Source: Brachypterus glaber (taxonomy: Eukaryota > Arthropoda > Insecta > Coleoptera > Kateretidae). From it: a stretch of 64,000 nt of DNA. Below are positions 22,071-37,000 of this stretch, piece by piece. The notes under the pieces are model-generated. The model was not told where the DNA came from, made no database searches, and was given only the letters and a program-made list of their open reading frames with translations. Positions within the stretch are counted from its first letter, which is position 1. Each line of letters opens with the position of its first letter. The stretch lies in the NCBI GenBank assembly GCA_958510825.1, contig OY294047.1, positions 45,925,365 to 45,989,364 of the forward strand. The letters are read 5' to 3'. A program made the translations under genes and the position numbers.

Positions 22071-25000
22071 ATGAATGCAGAAATAGAAGATTACATTCGT
22101 AAAAATAAGTTATGGGGTCAATTGCCCACCCATATAAAACAGGTAAGATTAACAATAATAATCCTTATGTTTATCTGCTAAGTAAACAGTAAAAGCGAGT
22201 AAAAGTAAACTTTAATTGTATTTTATTTCTAGATATTGAGCAATTCTTCAAAGGAATATGATAGATATATTATTTCATTCAGCATCAAAAATCAACTGAG
22301 GTATAGAGGAAATTTGGGTACGTAAAATTTTTACTTAGGTTATACAAAATGTTACAGTTAACTAATTTAAAATTTAAATTAAGCACACCTACAAGACAGT
22401 AATTTTGCTTTAATTATTATTCGATTCAATTTTATTTATTCCTTTATTAAAGCATAGAACATGTCATAATAAAGAATACAGCCAACAATATATACAAGTA
22501 TAAATAAAAAATAGTCATTATACACATGTTATCCATTCTAACAAACATACTTAACAGAACCAACAGAATATACAATTTAATTATTAAAATACAATAAATA
22601 GACAAATAAATAACTTAATTAGGGCGATATACTAAAATTGCGGTCTTCATAAAATTAAGATACCGTGTAGTAAGCCTTTTTCTTTAAAATTCGCTTTAAT
22701 TCTGTTTCATACTTCGTTAGCTTTAAATCTCTTATTTTCGTTGGCAAATTTTTGTAAATTTCTAATAACTGGTAGGTAACATTTTTTTGAACTAGTGTTA
22801 GGTGCGTTTTATGATGACTTAGATATTGCTTTCCTCTTGTATTATACTTGTGATTAAACTGTAGATCTTTAAATTCTTCGTAATTTTTCTTGACATACAA
22901 AGCACATTCTAGTATGTAGATAGAAGGGAGAGTAAGTATTCCATTGTTTATAAAAATAGTTTTGCAGGAATTTCATATTAAATATGATTCTAATGCATTT
23001 TTTTTGTAAAATAAATACTCTCTCCACATCACAGCTGCTTCCCCAAAAAATAACACCATATGGTGATATATATCTCAGTCTGGAATAAACATAGGCATAG
23101 TATGACATTATAATGTCATACTATGCCTATAGATGTCTATAGACATGTATCTCTATCCACTGTATTTGTAAGAACTCTTAATGCATAGCAAAAAACACTT
23201 ATTTTTTTGCAAATGGTGTCTATTTGTTCTTTCCAATTACTATACTGTGTGTCTAAACTGATAATGCCATAGGAAATGTGTTCATAAAGAAAATCATGTA
23301 ATTAGGTTTATTATTTATAAGTTATATTATAACTTATTGAAGCAATTTTGTAGATTTGATAATTTACATAATTAAAGAAATTTTTAAAATATAAAAAATT
23401 TAAATCAATAAATTTTTTAGTCTGGCCGAGTGTCTGCAGACACACATGACACAATTTATTGAAGGGTTATTTTACTCTTGGGTGACAAAAAATCTATTTC
23501 ATTATACAATTTTCACTTTTACTAGGCATGTAGCCAGGAAAAAAGACTCAAGATTGCAAGAGGGGCTAAAAAATCCTGAAATTCATATTTAGTCTAAAAC
23601 TATTTGAACCCAAAATTTCCCAGGGGCTGACTTAGTAGTAGTAGTAGTAGTAGTAAATTTTTGGGTTGGCCAAAGCCGGACAACTAGGCCATTTCTGGCC
23701 CTTTTTGTCACCCCAGGCAATCCCAGCCATTTACTAATTTGAGTCCTCCTTGAACCTGCCCGTCCTTTCAATAAAGGTCAGGATACTGGCCCAGGGGAGA
23801 TCTCTTATCTGACACACTTGGCTAAGTAATGAGAGGATGTTTCATCCTCTCCGCACTCTGGGCATAGCGGACTTTCTAGAACCCGCATTGTTGCCAGGTG
23901 CTTCCTTAGCCTGCAGTGGCCCGTGAGGACCCCTACAAGTTCAGGGGCTGACTTACTAGGGATATTTTTTTTATAAAAGTACTGTTCCTAATCATGAAAT
24001 CAGTGATACTTTTGTGTTATAGCAACTATAATAACTTATTATTAATAAGTACTATAAAATTATGTTTGCCTTTAAGCAATCTTTTAAGTTACTTAACAAA
24101 AACAATACTTGATTCTTACAGAAAAATACCTAGTTAAGTTTACACAGGGTTGGACATAATGATATTGGGTAGTGTAAGACCCTTCAAAGTTTTTTCATTC
24201 AGCAAATCTTTCGATTTTTAATCTCTAATCTTTTAACCCAAGAGTCTTAGGGGTCCTTAGTAAGGGCATGTTCACAGACACAAAATGAGTAAATATATAT
24301 TTTTTTTTAAGATTTTAAATTTTGAGTGTAAAATTATTAAAAAATTTCGCCTGCGGCGCTAGACCTTTCTTGCGTTTTTGTGATAATTTTTTCACCTGCG
24401 GCGCTACGGCTTTCTTAGTAAGAAAGAAATTCTTACTTTTTTTTGAGATTGTTAAACTTAAGCATGAAATTCATCAAAATTTTCGCATGCAGCACTAACT
24501 AAACAGCTCTAGAACTTTTTTGTGTTTTTGTAAAATTTGAATTTGTTTGAAAATTAAAATAGTAAAATATTAAAGCAACATTTTTCTCCTGCTGTGCTAG
24601 GGGCTAGGGTCTTATTATGTTTTTTTTTAAAGATTTTATAACTAACAATCTAAATTAAAAACGTAAAATATTGAATTTAAACAGAATTCGTAAAAAAATA
24701 TCACCGTTGGCGCTAACTTAGTAGGTGCCACTTGGGTTTTTTTGCGTTTCCATTTTTATTGCTTTTAAGATCCTAAAATTTAATGGTAAAATAAATTAAA
24801 AAAATGCTTAAATCCGGCGCTCAGATTACAGATCTTTTTACTTTAAGTTTCCTTTAACAAGATTTATTATTTAATAAATAAATAAAATAAATAAACTTAA
24901 TTTACAGGACTTTTCTGAGAAGTTCATGTTGTATTTTTAAAACTTTGTTATGCTTAATTTAATTTTATAGTTACCCATTACTTTTTATCTAAAAAGTGAT

Positions 25001-28000
25001 AAAATTTTAAGTTAAGCAATATGAGAATAATAGTTAATTAGGAACAAAACAAATGAACACCTATTGTGGTTTGCGTTTGCCTGTTAATTTGGCAGACTAA
25101 CATCTCTACTCTAAATTTCTCTACTCCCTAACATCCCTACTCCACAACAACTCTACTCCGTAACATCTCTACTCCATAACATCTCTACTCTGTAACAACT
25201 CTACTCCACACTATAGACACTCGATTAACCACTTGTCTTAACTCAAAAGAATATTTGTCATGCTAAGTCACTGTCAAAAATGAATTCAGTTTATTAATTA
25301 CTTACATATTAGTGCATGTTAAGAGTACGCGGTCATTGTTGCTTTTAGAATAATTCATTTATGATTGTTCTAGATTTACATTTAAAGATAAACGTTTTCT
25401 AGGAAAAAAATAAAATAATCTAGAAGAAGAAGATTCTTTGAACTGCTCATTTATTATTAAGTGGCTAATAAAGTGCATATAGTGTGGAGTAGAGTTGTTA
25501 CGGAGTAGAGATGTTATGGAGTAGAGATGTTACGGAGTAGAGTTGTTGTGGAGTAGGGATGTTATGGTTTAGGGATGTTAGGGAGAAAAGAAATTTAGAG
25601 TAGAGATGTTAGTCTGCCGTTAATTTCTGTGGCTTGGTTCTAAAAGGTCCAATGTCATTTTGTCAATAGCAGCGTTTTCAAAATATTACATCAGAGTTGA
25701 CGTGAAAACTCTGCTATTGACAAAGTGACATTGGCCCTTTTGGAACCAAGCCACAGATTTAGTTTTTAGATAACTATTTGGTTCAGTTTTTTTTAATTTT
25801 GTTTATATAATAGTTTAAATAAAAAGTTGTGATCATAAATTTAAATAAATAATTTCTTATAATAAGGGGCCATCCATAAAGTACCTGGCTGGGGGAGGGG
25901 GTAGAAAATTAAATGTGAAATCTAAATCAGATTTTTTTTTATTTAGAAATTTCATAGTACCCCCGTTATTTAATTTAGTTAATAATAGATCCCATCCCAG
26001 AAAGCACAAAGATGACTTAAAGTGATCTTAAAGATGTCGTAGCTCGTCATTCAAGACGTCTGAAGAACGTCGGTTTTAGCCGTATATGCATCTTAAAGAC
26101 GTCTTAACGACGTCGTATGTTACAAAAGGTAACGTCTTTAAGACATCTTTTTTAAGACGCCTTACTGACGCCTTGCACAGGCGACTTTACAACATAATAT
26201 CCCCTTCCATTTACGGTGCTAGGTAAGGTTGTATTGATATAAAAAGCATAATAAGAATTAGAATGAGAGGTAATTTGTTTGTCAAAAAAAGATCTTAAAA
26301 AAGGTGATTTTTTTAATTTTTTTTTGAAAATTTTTTTTTTTTGTTTTTTTTTTGAAAATTTATTTTTTGATTTTTTTTTAATTTTTTCGTTTTTCGTATA
26401 AAGAAAATTAAAAAAAAAATTAATAGTTGATTGTGGTTAGTTTATTTTTAGCGATGAGTATCGAAGTTAAGACGTCTTGTACTTAAAAGACATCTTATAC
26501 ACATCATAATCAGATATCTTTTAAACATCCCTAAAAAGAAGTCCACAAGATATCCTTTTTATGTCTTTAGGCGTCCAGACATAATTAAGATCTAAAAAAG
26601 ATGTATTTAAGATATCATGTGCTGTCTGGGATAATATCCTAATAACTTATTTTTTTGTTAATATTATTTAAAATAAGATTAGCGCGAGTAGAATTGGTCA
26701 AAAAAGTCACGTATTGTATAATTGATCCCCTAATTTGCTAATATTTTTTCTACTTTAATCTTTAATTTTTAAGCCCTGATAAAATTTAAACAATGGTTTT
26801 TACGGGTTTTTAGACACTATGAAAATAAATTAAAACATTTTAGATTTTAAGCTTTCACGGCCATTAAGATATAAAGAACTTTCACTTTCGGGTTTAGACC
26901 GTGTTAATGTATTTTCACTTTCCGACGTTTCGTCTCTTACTACTAGAGACATCTTCAGGGATTAATCTGAAACTAAGTTTCGAATCAACTTGTGTCACTA
27001 TTTATGACGAGTTGTGGTTATTCACCCGTGACGAGGTTTTTCCTATCAAAGACTTCCATACTGCAGGTAAGTGGTAACCAGTGTCCCGATTGATATTGTT
27101 AGGATGCTTGATGATTTCTATCGATTCCCGTATCTTCCTTGGCATTTTTCTGTTTTCTGTTAATATTTGTTTTGTTTCAGACAAATTGATTTTATGACCT
27201 GTTTCATGTACATGTTCGGCTACTGCCGATAAGGAAATTTGTTTCTTTCTTATATTGCGCTCATGCTCTTGAAGTCTTGTAGAAATTTCTACAAGACTTC
27301 AAGAGCAAGAGTATGGAAGTCTTTGATAGGAAAAACCTCGTCACGGGTGAATAACCACAACTCGTCATAAATAGTGACACAAGTTGATTCGAAACTTAGT
27401 TTCAGATTAATCCCTGAAGATGTCTCTAGTAGTAAGAGACGAAACGTCGGAAAGTGAAAATCCATTAACACGGTCTGAACCCGAAAGTGAAAGTTCTTTA
27501 TAAATAAAACATTTTAATCTTAAACGTAAAATTACATACGATTTTATGTAAAATTCGGTAAAAGTATTAAAGTTTTTATATGATTACTCAACACGTCGCT
27601 TGTTTTGTTTATTTAATTCAAACAGTTTAAATGATCGTGATTAACTAGAATAAATAAGTATGAACATTCCATAGATTACTTTTCTTAAAAAAAACTATTA
27701 TTTACATACTCCGCACTATGCCGCCCAGTTTCTGTTTTGGTGTTCAAAAAGAAAAAAACAAAAAATTATATTTTGGTATACACGCATCAGTGTATGCTTC
27801 AAAATTAAATTTTTTATAGGTATAGAAAACAAACTGGCGCCATGGCGTTCAGTAAAACTGTAGAATATTGTTTTTCTACGACTGCTTTAGAATGTAAGCA
27901 AATACACACACTTTTCAAACACAGAATAAATCCATTCTTGCTCTAGATACGGTATGAATATTCCGTATTCCGTGTTAGAATGAGCACATGTAGTGCCATC

Positions 28001-31000
28001 TGTTGTTTATAAAATTAAAGAAAACTGTAGCAAAATTAGAAAAAATATATTTATTTTACCATGAAATATTGAATAATTTAATGCAATTTAAAGTTTTGCG
28101 TTTAAAAAGTTTATTAGTTTTTCTTAATACATATAATATATATATATATACAGGGTGTTCCAGAACTCGCGTACCGAAATTTAAGAGGTGATTCTACATC
28201 CAAAAATATGAAAAAGAGTTTCTATAAAGGTTGGTCCGGAAATGAGCCCTAAGGGAGCTACGGCCCTTCGAAGATGACGTATTGAATGGGGAACAAAAAA
28301 AGCACCAATAAAATTTTAATGCCGCAGGGTGATTCTTCATTTAAAACTGAGCAAAAAAGTATTATACACCAAAACACCTAAATTTAATATTAAAGGAGTA
28401 ATAGCCTTTTAAAAAGTAACGTTTTTGGTGGCACAAAATGTTACTTCCTCTTAATTGCATTTTTTTTTGATAACAGTTGCTCCTACAGTGTTACACTATA
28501 TGATATTTTATATGTATTTTTACTCTAGAAATCTATATTTTTTACAACAAATCCAAAAAACATACACATAGAAAAGTTTGGGGCAAAAATGTTTTAAGCC
28601 TCATATATTTTGTCCGTCTGGTCACGCCTCTGGATAAATTAAAAAAATAAATTAACATAAACTTATTGCCCTTATTAATACTAGTATACATGCAAAAGCA
28701 CGCCGCTCTAGCTTAAACGGTACCCGAGTTATTAATTAAAAACCTTATTTTTATTACAATTTTAAAGGGCCCTAGATCTCTTAGGGCTCATTTCCGGACC
28801 AACCTTTATAGGAACTTTTTTTATATTTTTGGATCTAGAATCACCTCTTAAATTTTGGCATGCCAGTTATGGATCACCCTGTATATATATAATAATAATA
28901 TTTGACCAGTTTTTTATCAATTTAGTTCAAAAAATTAAAATTTAAAATCTATTTAACAATAGATGGACTATTGTTAAATATTTAAACCTGATATCTGTCA
29001 CAATAATCTGACATAACCTTAAATTTTTGCATTATAATTTGTAAATATCTGCTAAAATTAAATTAAAATCTTTTTTAAGTACTGATTTGATAAAATTATT
29101 AAATAACATTAATTGCTTTATTTAAAAATATGTGTTTTGTTGCATTTACAATGTCGAGTCACAAAAAACATTGTTTTTAACCTTTTCCGCAGTTTAAAGC
29201 CATACACTGTTTCATATTTGCAGTCGAAGAAAAAGTATAGTCTACAACACGTATGAAATAGTCATTCCGCGCTCGCGGGACAGTCATACTCGCCTGCCGG
29301 CTCGTATGACAAACTTTCCGCTCGCGCGGTATATTGTCTATTCCATACTAGTTATAGAATATACTATTCTTATCCAGCATTTCTAATTCTCGCCATTTTC
29401 ACAGTACGGAACATATTGAGAGATGAAAAGCGTTACTACGAACGTATTGTTTCCTACAGCAGGGAAAAGCTTATGCTGTTTCCATATCATCTAGCGGACA
29501 TGATAGTGAAGGGTTTACGAATCACTCCGTTCAATTATTACATTTCTGTTGTGGAGAAATTGATGCAGGCGGAAAAAAGTTACGACACGTTGCCGAATTT
29601 TACTGCGGCGGACTGTAAGTATTGCATTTTACTTTTCGTTAGTAATAAACACTGGTCGGATTGAAGTATTCATTTACCGGGGGCATGCAAAAATTAAAAT
29701 AGTCATTTTTGTATTAATAGCGCAATCACCAGTAGTCGGCGAATTTCCAGTACTCGCATAGGCGCCGCGTCGACTCTAGCATTGAGGCTTACATTTTTAT
29801 TTCTTTTTATCTTGATTTTTTTTAATGATCCAATTTAAACGAATAAGGTGGGAAAAAAGTTATCGACAAATAAAAATTAAAAACTTTCTATTCTTAAAAG
29901 ATAAAAATCGAATGTCGTTTTTTTCTTTGAAAGACACCGATATATATACCTACGTATGTATAGTTAATATGTATAGTTAATATTGTTGTGGGTAACAAAT
30001 TAGTCGTCAAATGTTTCGATTTATAAAAATTTCCCTCATAATTCGGCAAAATTATTCCGTAAGCCTATGTTTCTGTGTTTATTTTCAACGTTGATGAGTC
30101 ATAACTGAGTTTACGCCGAATACTGGCAATCCCGCAGGACATGTGTACTGTCCTGCTAAGGCTGGGTTTATCAAAATGCAGCTAAATTTAGCTGACCGGT
30201 AATAACCATAGCAACTCCAACCAAAATCCAGAATTTGCTCTTAACTGAGACTTTATCTTTTAGATAAAGTTTTAACTGTACACTGATAAACTGGACCTAA
30301 GACAAGTTGTCCTATCTGCAAATTAGATGTTTTGAGATATGGCCAGTTTTATTGTTTTTGTTTGCACTATTTGAAAACATGTTTAAATAAATATGGCGTT
30401 GGGTTCTGCTTTATTTAATAAAAAATACGTGATATCCTTTAAAAAATAAATATATATCTTTTGTTCGAACAATAAATTGTCATACTAAATGCATTTGTTC
30501 TATCTGAGAAAGTTAGGACAAAATTATCTAAAAAGTCCAATCAAACTACTAAGATCTGTAAAGTTAGTCCTAGTCCTGACTTATTCTTCTAGTAAAGACT
30601 AGTTAGGACAATTTTATTTAGAAATAATTAAAAAAAATCCATGTAGGACAAACATCTTAGGCTAATTTTTAGGATTTGGGTTTTATATAGGACATTTCTT
30701 TTTAGTATGCACATGGGGCTAGTGTAAAGCAATAGAATGGTGTGCTTATCTTAAAAAGTGAATTTTTGCAGATAGAACAACTTGTCTTAGCAGGGCAGTA
30801 TAAAGCAATAGAATGGTGTGCTTATCTTAAAAAGTGAATTTTTGCAGATAGAACAACTTGTCTTAGCAGGGCAGTATAGGTCTAAACTTTGTCTTCTTCC
30901 TAGACTCTTTCCGAGCGTCTATAGATATACAGCCTGTTCCAGAACTCGCGTAAAGAAATTTGAGGGTATATTAAAAACCCTCTGGAAAATATGAAAAAAA

Positions 31001-34000
31001 AATTTCAAAAAAAATCCATCTTCAATACTAATTAAAAAAGAAGGTATTTAATCTGACCAATCCTGTTGCTGATGTTAAATTACCTAAAATTAGTTTTCCC
31101 TACTTATTAGTAACTACGGTTGCATTTTAATTGTTGACGCGTGCATTGTTTAGGACTTTCAACTTTAGAAACTTTTTAGGTTATTATATTTTGACAAAAC
31201 AGAGTGTATCAAATATTCTATTTTTATAGGGTCACTCCATCCGGCGGTGGTTTTTTGACATTAATAAATATTTATTTCACATTAATCACCATGTCAACCT
31301 ACAGAATATGTACCTGCAATAATTAAATTTGCTTCCCCAGCTACAAATTTAACTTTTAAAGGTAATTTAATATCAGCAACAGTATTGGTCCACTTAAAGC
31401 GTTCTTATTTTTGAATTGAACGAAGATGTTTTTTTTTACATTTTTTTCATATTTTCCAGAGGGTTTTTAATATACCCTCAAATTTCTGTACGCGAGTTCT
31501 GGAATATATCCCAAAATTCAGCCATTTTTTCTAACTTTCTCCCATTTGATCTATTTAAAGGCATTTATTTTAGGTTTAAGACTATTGGGCATAGGCAGAA
31601 ATGAGTATATTGATTTAATGAATAGATCCAGATCCAATAAAAGTAGATTATTTGGGAAAACGAATCTTAGAGAACTTTTACCAAGGATACCATGTGATAT
31701 ACACATGGAACCTTGGTGGAGGGTGGAGGTTGGACTAGTACTAGAAGAAGATATTAAGGTAAATAAATAAAATACTTTTAATTTTTACTTTTTACTATCA
31801 TATTTTTTTTTATTTTTATATGTTTATTTTTATTTCAGTTTAAAAATTTATATATTATTTTTTTTAAATCTTTATTAATTTTTTTTTGTACAAATTATGA
31901 GAAAAAAGTGGTAGTAATTCTATTATTAATTTTATTTGTGGTTGTTTTTCTTTAACGTTTTTTTTTTTAGATGGTAAATGATGAAGAAATAGCTGTAATT
32001 GATAGATTAATAGACTTGGGTTCAATAAATGCGGGGGAACTTAATTATCACACTGTACTTAGTTTATATAAGTATGTATTCACAAATGAAGAGTGCAACT
32101 AACATAAGGGCCTAACTCTCATTTTTGGCGAAATACGGTTTTTGCTTGAAACAGGTACTACTTAATGTACTTTATCGCTCTAGTTAATAAAAATTCCTAA
32201 AAGTGACAAAAAAAACGCTTTGGAAAGTAAGGTTAGGGGTGCAAATTTTGGTAATTTGTTTTTTTGCCCCACCCAAATATTTACCGTTGACTATTATCCG
32301 TGTCTGAATTAGACTGCAGTGACTCATTTGCGAAACTGTGCTAAAAGGCGAGGATCATACTAATTCGGGTGCGGTTCGCGTAACTCCGTCTGAGGGGAAT
32401 CCCTTATACGAGAGCAGCATAATACGTTTTAGGTATGAGTCACTGCAGTATATTTCAGGCACGGATAATATTCTTGATTAAATAAGGCTTATGAACCTAT
32501 TTAAGACTAGCAAAAGAGAATTTTATGCAAAAACAACCTTATAAGAAAAGTCTGGGTTAAGCCGTTTTGATAATTAAGGGTATTGTTTTTTTTGTTGAAA
32601 TTTACATAAAACGATCTAAACAATCAAACACTATAAAATATAGTTTATATTAAGTATAAATATATATAAAAAAAAAAAATCACATTTTTGCTTCTCCTGT
32701 AAAATAATTTTGTGGGTCTTATGTTAGTTGCACTCTTCAAATATCTTTTTTTTTTAATAATAATTTTTAAATAATACATTGGTTTTTCATAGCATTGTGT
32801 AAAACATAATATAATATATTATATGAAAACGATCCACAGTAAAATGACGTACGTCTGGGGGTTCTGGGATCTTACTCTAAATTTGTTTTGTTTTAGGAAA
32901 GGTTTAATTTATTTAGATGTACCAATAACTGGTGTAGATAGAGTCCAAGTCCCTCCACTTCAAGGATTTGTGATGAACAGAATCCTTGGAGATTATTTTG
33001 AAACTCTACTGTATAAAATATTTGTTTCCATAGATGAACATACGACTTTAGGGGAGGTAGGTTATTCTTAACTAAATTTTAGTGTATTTATTAATTTATT
33101 TATTTATAACTTTATGCTTGTTCTGGGATCTCTATGTATTTTATACGATAATAAAGTGTTTAATACACTTTAAAATTTGCAACAAATAAATCTAAACTTT
33201 TGAATTTTTATTTTTAAATATATTGGGCGATTCAGAAATAAGTTAAAATTTTAAGGGGCGATTCTAGGTCCAAATTATGAAAAAAAGTTGCTATAAAGGT
33301 TGGTCTGGAAATGAGCCCTAAGGGAGCTACGACCCTCCTAAGGATACATCTGAAAAGTAGTTATTATTTAATATCTCTGGAACCCTATATCCACAGTAAC
33401 GAGTTTTTGCACATGCCTTAACATTGATAAAGGTTATCATTTTATGTAATTTGGTAATTTTAAACCGGGGTGTGCAAAATGTCACTTTTTTGCCCCCAAA
33501 CTTTTTTATCTGTAGATTTTTTGACATTTTCTCAATAGCATATTAATCTTTAATTAAAAATACATAAAAAAGGTACTCTTTGTGTAACACCGTAGGGTCA
33601 ACCGTTTTCGAGAAAATTGCAATTCAAGAGGCAATTTCACATTCATAATCTGAGCATCAAAAAAGGAACTAAAAAATGCAACAATAAAAATTTCATTAAC
33701 ATAACAAATTATATTAATAAAAATATGTTTTTTAGCTTGCTGGAGTTCTTCAGGTCGAAACAGAATTAGTAAAGCAGGCTGTATCATTATATTGTCGACT
33801 AAGGTTTGCAAGAAAAATAGATCCCGAAACGGATTATGAAATTTCAAAACGGCATCGATCTTGGAATAACTTGCCTGTACCAGCATCCAGGTAAATATTT
33901 TATATTATTATATATTAAAAAGTTACACTTTTCGGTAAGGATTTGTACAAAATGTTTTCTTTTTTATCTGTGAAGAAAAGTAAAATAAATGAACGTTGAT

Positions 34001-37000
34001 TGGGTGACAATGAAACGGCGTTATTTTTAAATAATAAACTCAAAATGGTTCGGTTCCACCGCACTGTCTCGCGAAAACGTTTTAAAATCTTAATTATTTT
34101 TTTATTTTTATATCAGTCTACATTTATTTTCGGTGGTTATAAAAGAGAACCCCAAATGTAAATTTTATTGCGCCTTCGCCAAAATAATAAAATATTTTAC
34201 GCTATTATGTGATTTAATAAATATACTACTTTTTTTACCTTTTTAACAGTTACACATGAAGATATGAGAAGCTATATTGGAATAAAATATTACCTATGTT
34301 TTTTCTTTGTTTTAGTGATGTAGATATAACTCCCTTAACTTTAAGTTTAAAAACCGAATTAAATATAAACCAAGACCTCCAATCACCTCAAACTGAGTTA
34401 CCTGATAGTCCTGCTGGATCAACGCTACCTCGGAAAGGCCAAAGAATAGCCTTTTTATTTGACTCAACGTTAACAGGTAATAATCTAGAATATAAAATTT
34501 ATTTTTTACGACTTTATTTGCAAAAAAACGATTTTTTTTCTTCTTTTTTTTTTTTGAAGACTAACACAAAAATCCTTTAATCCTTTAGTCTTTATATATT
34601 ATTTTTTTCCACTTTTCATAAGTTCTGTTTTACCTTTATCCCGATTTAGGCCAAAAACAAGTTGTTTTAAAACAACCCATGCTCCAAAGTCATTGAGTTA
34701 TCGTGACCACAAACTTTCCCGGACAGACAGACAGACTGACAGATAGAAAAATCGCGGAAATCATATTTTTGCCTATAACACGTTGAAAAAAAAGCAAAAG
34801 AAATTTTTTAGAAGTATTTCTCGGGGAAACGAAAAAGAGGATATTTTCCCAAGTAAAAAAAGTCTTTTTGACCAGGTTTTAAATAAGTTTTACTCAATTC
34901 TGCGTTCTTGATCAAAAGATAAGCGTGAACTTAAAAAAAATAAATGTCGAATGGAGAACTTTCTCCAAGAAGTCGGAAAAAAAATTACCGCGAAAAAAAT
35001 CTGTTAATTACATTTGTGAACCAGATAACTCGAGAACGCTTTACTTAATTTAGACTTCCTGAGTGTTTAATGTGGTTTTTAGTAGGGGAAGAGGGGGATG
35101 GTTTAAGCAAGGGACACATTCAACATATATATTATTCATATATTACGTAACGCGCCTAGGGGGGGGGGTCAGAGAAATTGTTACAGTTTGTGACAGGGGG
35201 GAGGGGGGTCTAGGTGAACGTTACGTAACGGAATTTAATAAATTTAATGTTTATTTCCTAAGCTTGGCAGATGTATTTTTATTTCAACATAAATTACTAT
35301 TTAGTGGCCCATAATTCCCTTTTTCACACAAAAATTGACAAAACTATGCATATTTAAATAATATTGTAATCAGTAAAAAAACTGTTGACATTGATATTAA
35401 AAAAAAATCTTACGGCCCTGTTCTTGCGTGATCTTGCCGATGAACCATCGGCGATGATACATTTTCGCGCGGAATGTGTACTCACAGAACACCAATGTGT
35501 GTACTATTTTGTGTACCTGTGCATAAACAATATACGTGTTATATGTGACACTCAGTGTAAAAAGAGGTACCTAGTATTTTTTCCCTGTGTGATATTGATT
35601 ATGAATATATTTTTTTAAAGTTTGTTACACAGGGGGGGAGGGGGTCATTTTTTTTGAAAAATTTCGTTACGTAATATATGGACAGCTCCTTGCAAAACCT
35701 ACTTTCATGAGTAATATGGCCAATCTATCTCATTTAGTGTCCGAGTGAAACAAAAAAATGTGGTTATTGTGGTTAAATTTTGATACTTTTTATTTTTTTG
35801 GTAGAGCCTTTGTGTTTAATATATTCCTCACGTTACAAGGTTCACTGTTTAAAAAAATTATAACAATTTGTTAATCTGATGTTGTTTTAACCTTGAAACA
35901 AGTAATTTTGCCGGGAATAATTTTTATGTGCAAAAAGTACACATTCAGCCAAACGCGCTGGGGCACATTCAACCTATGGTTTTTGCATATGGTGAAAAAG
36001 AAAAAAGGTTTAACCATGCTATACTGTAGTTTATTTCTATTTTAAACTTCTGTTTTAAACATATGTGCCTTACTTTTCTATTTTTTTCATCTTACTAACT
36101 TATAAGAGGAAACTTTATTCACGTTTAATTTTATTTATTAAAGTTATAATTATTTAGTGATATTTTATTTTATGTGTTTAAAGTTTTTGTAGGCTGTATG
36201 TTTTTACCTATACAGAGCGGTCCAAAAGTCACCCCCCCCCTCTTAACTTTTGAACCAGTTGAGATATCGACTTCAAATTTGGAACTTTTAAATAAGACAA
36301 CTTAAACTATCTTTTAGCATATATTTAATACTTTCAGCTCTTAAAACGTGGGCATGGGGGCACATTTTTTTAAATGGAAAGGGGGGTCGTGTGATACATC
36401 ATTTTAAAGCTTATAAAATTTTCCATGTAACTGTATATTTTTTATTTTTTTTAAAAATTTTTTTTTTTGGGTTTAAAATAGGGTTGAAAATGGGTATTTT
36501 TGTCAAAATTTCTCTAAAAAATCCAAACAATTTTTTAAAAATGCCTTATTTCATAATGAAAAAAAGTAAATTATACTTTTAAACTAATTTTAGTTGACAT
36601 AAATAAAAATTAACAAAAAAAAACCTTAAAAATTTATTTTTTTAGCACAAAAAACTGAAAAATCAAAACCTTAAAAAACATGTTTAAAAATTTTAAAACT
36701 GTATGGTTATATAGAGAATTTTAAAGGCTTTAAAATGATGTATCACACGACCCCCCTTTCCATTTAAAAAAATTTCCCCCCATGCCCCTCTGCTCACATT
36801 TTAAGAGATAAAAGTATCAAATATATGCTTAATGATAGTTTAAGTTGTCTTATTTAAGAGTTCTAAATTTAAAATCGATATCTTAACTCGTTCAAAAGTT
36901 AAGAGGGGGGGGGGTGACTTTTGGACCGCACTGTATATTAAAGTTTATTTAATAAACGTAATAAAAACATAAATCATATTTTAATATTATTGATGTTTGA

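Larger units (their letters stand above)
26865..27505 (-). mobile_element. Penelope-like element fragment with inverted arms
   Basis: The minus strand 27299-27002 encodes the C-terminal part of the Penelope GIY-YIG endonuclease: [20 protein letters not shown], then [20 protein letters not shown] and a stop. The region downstream of the stop (to about 26870) is repeated in inverted orientation at 27309-27505, joined by a palindrome centred at 27286. Inverted partial copies (pLTRs) and a hammerhead-like motif are hallmarks of Penelope-like retroelements. The element is 5'-truncated and inactive. Confidence 0.85.
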
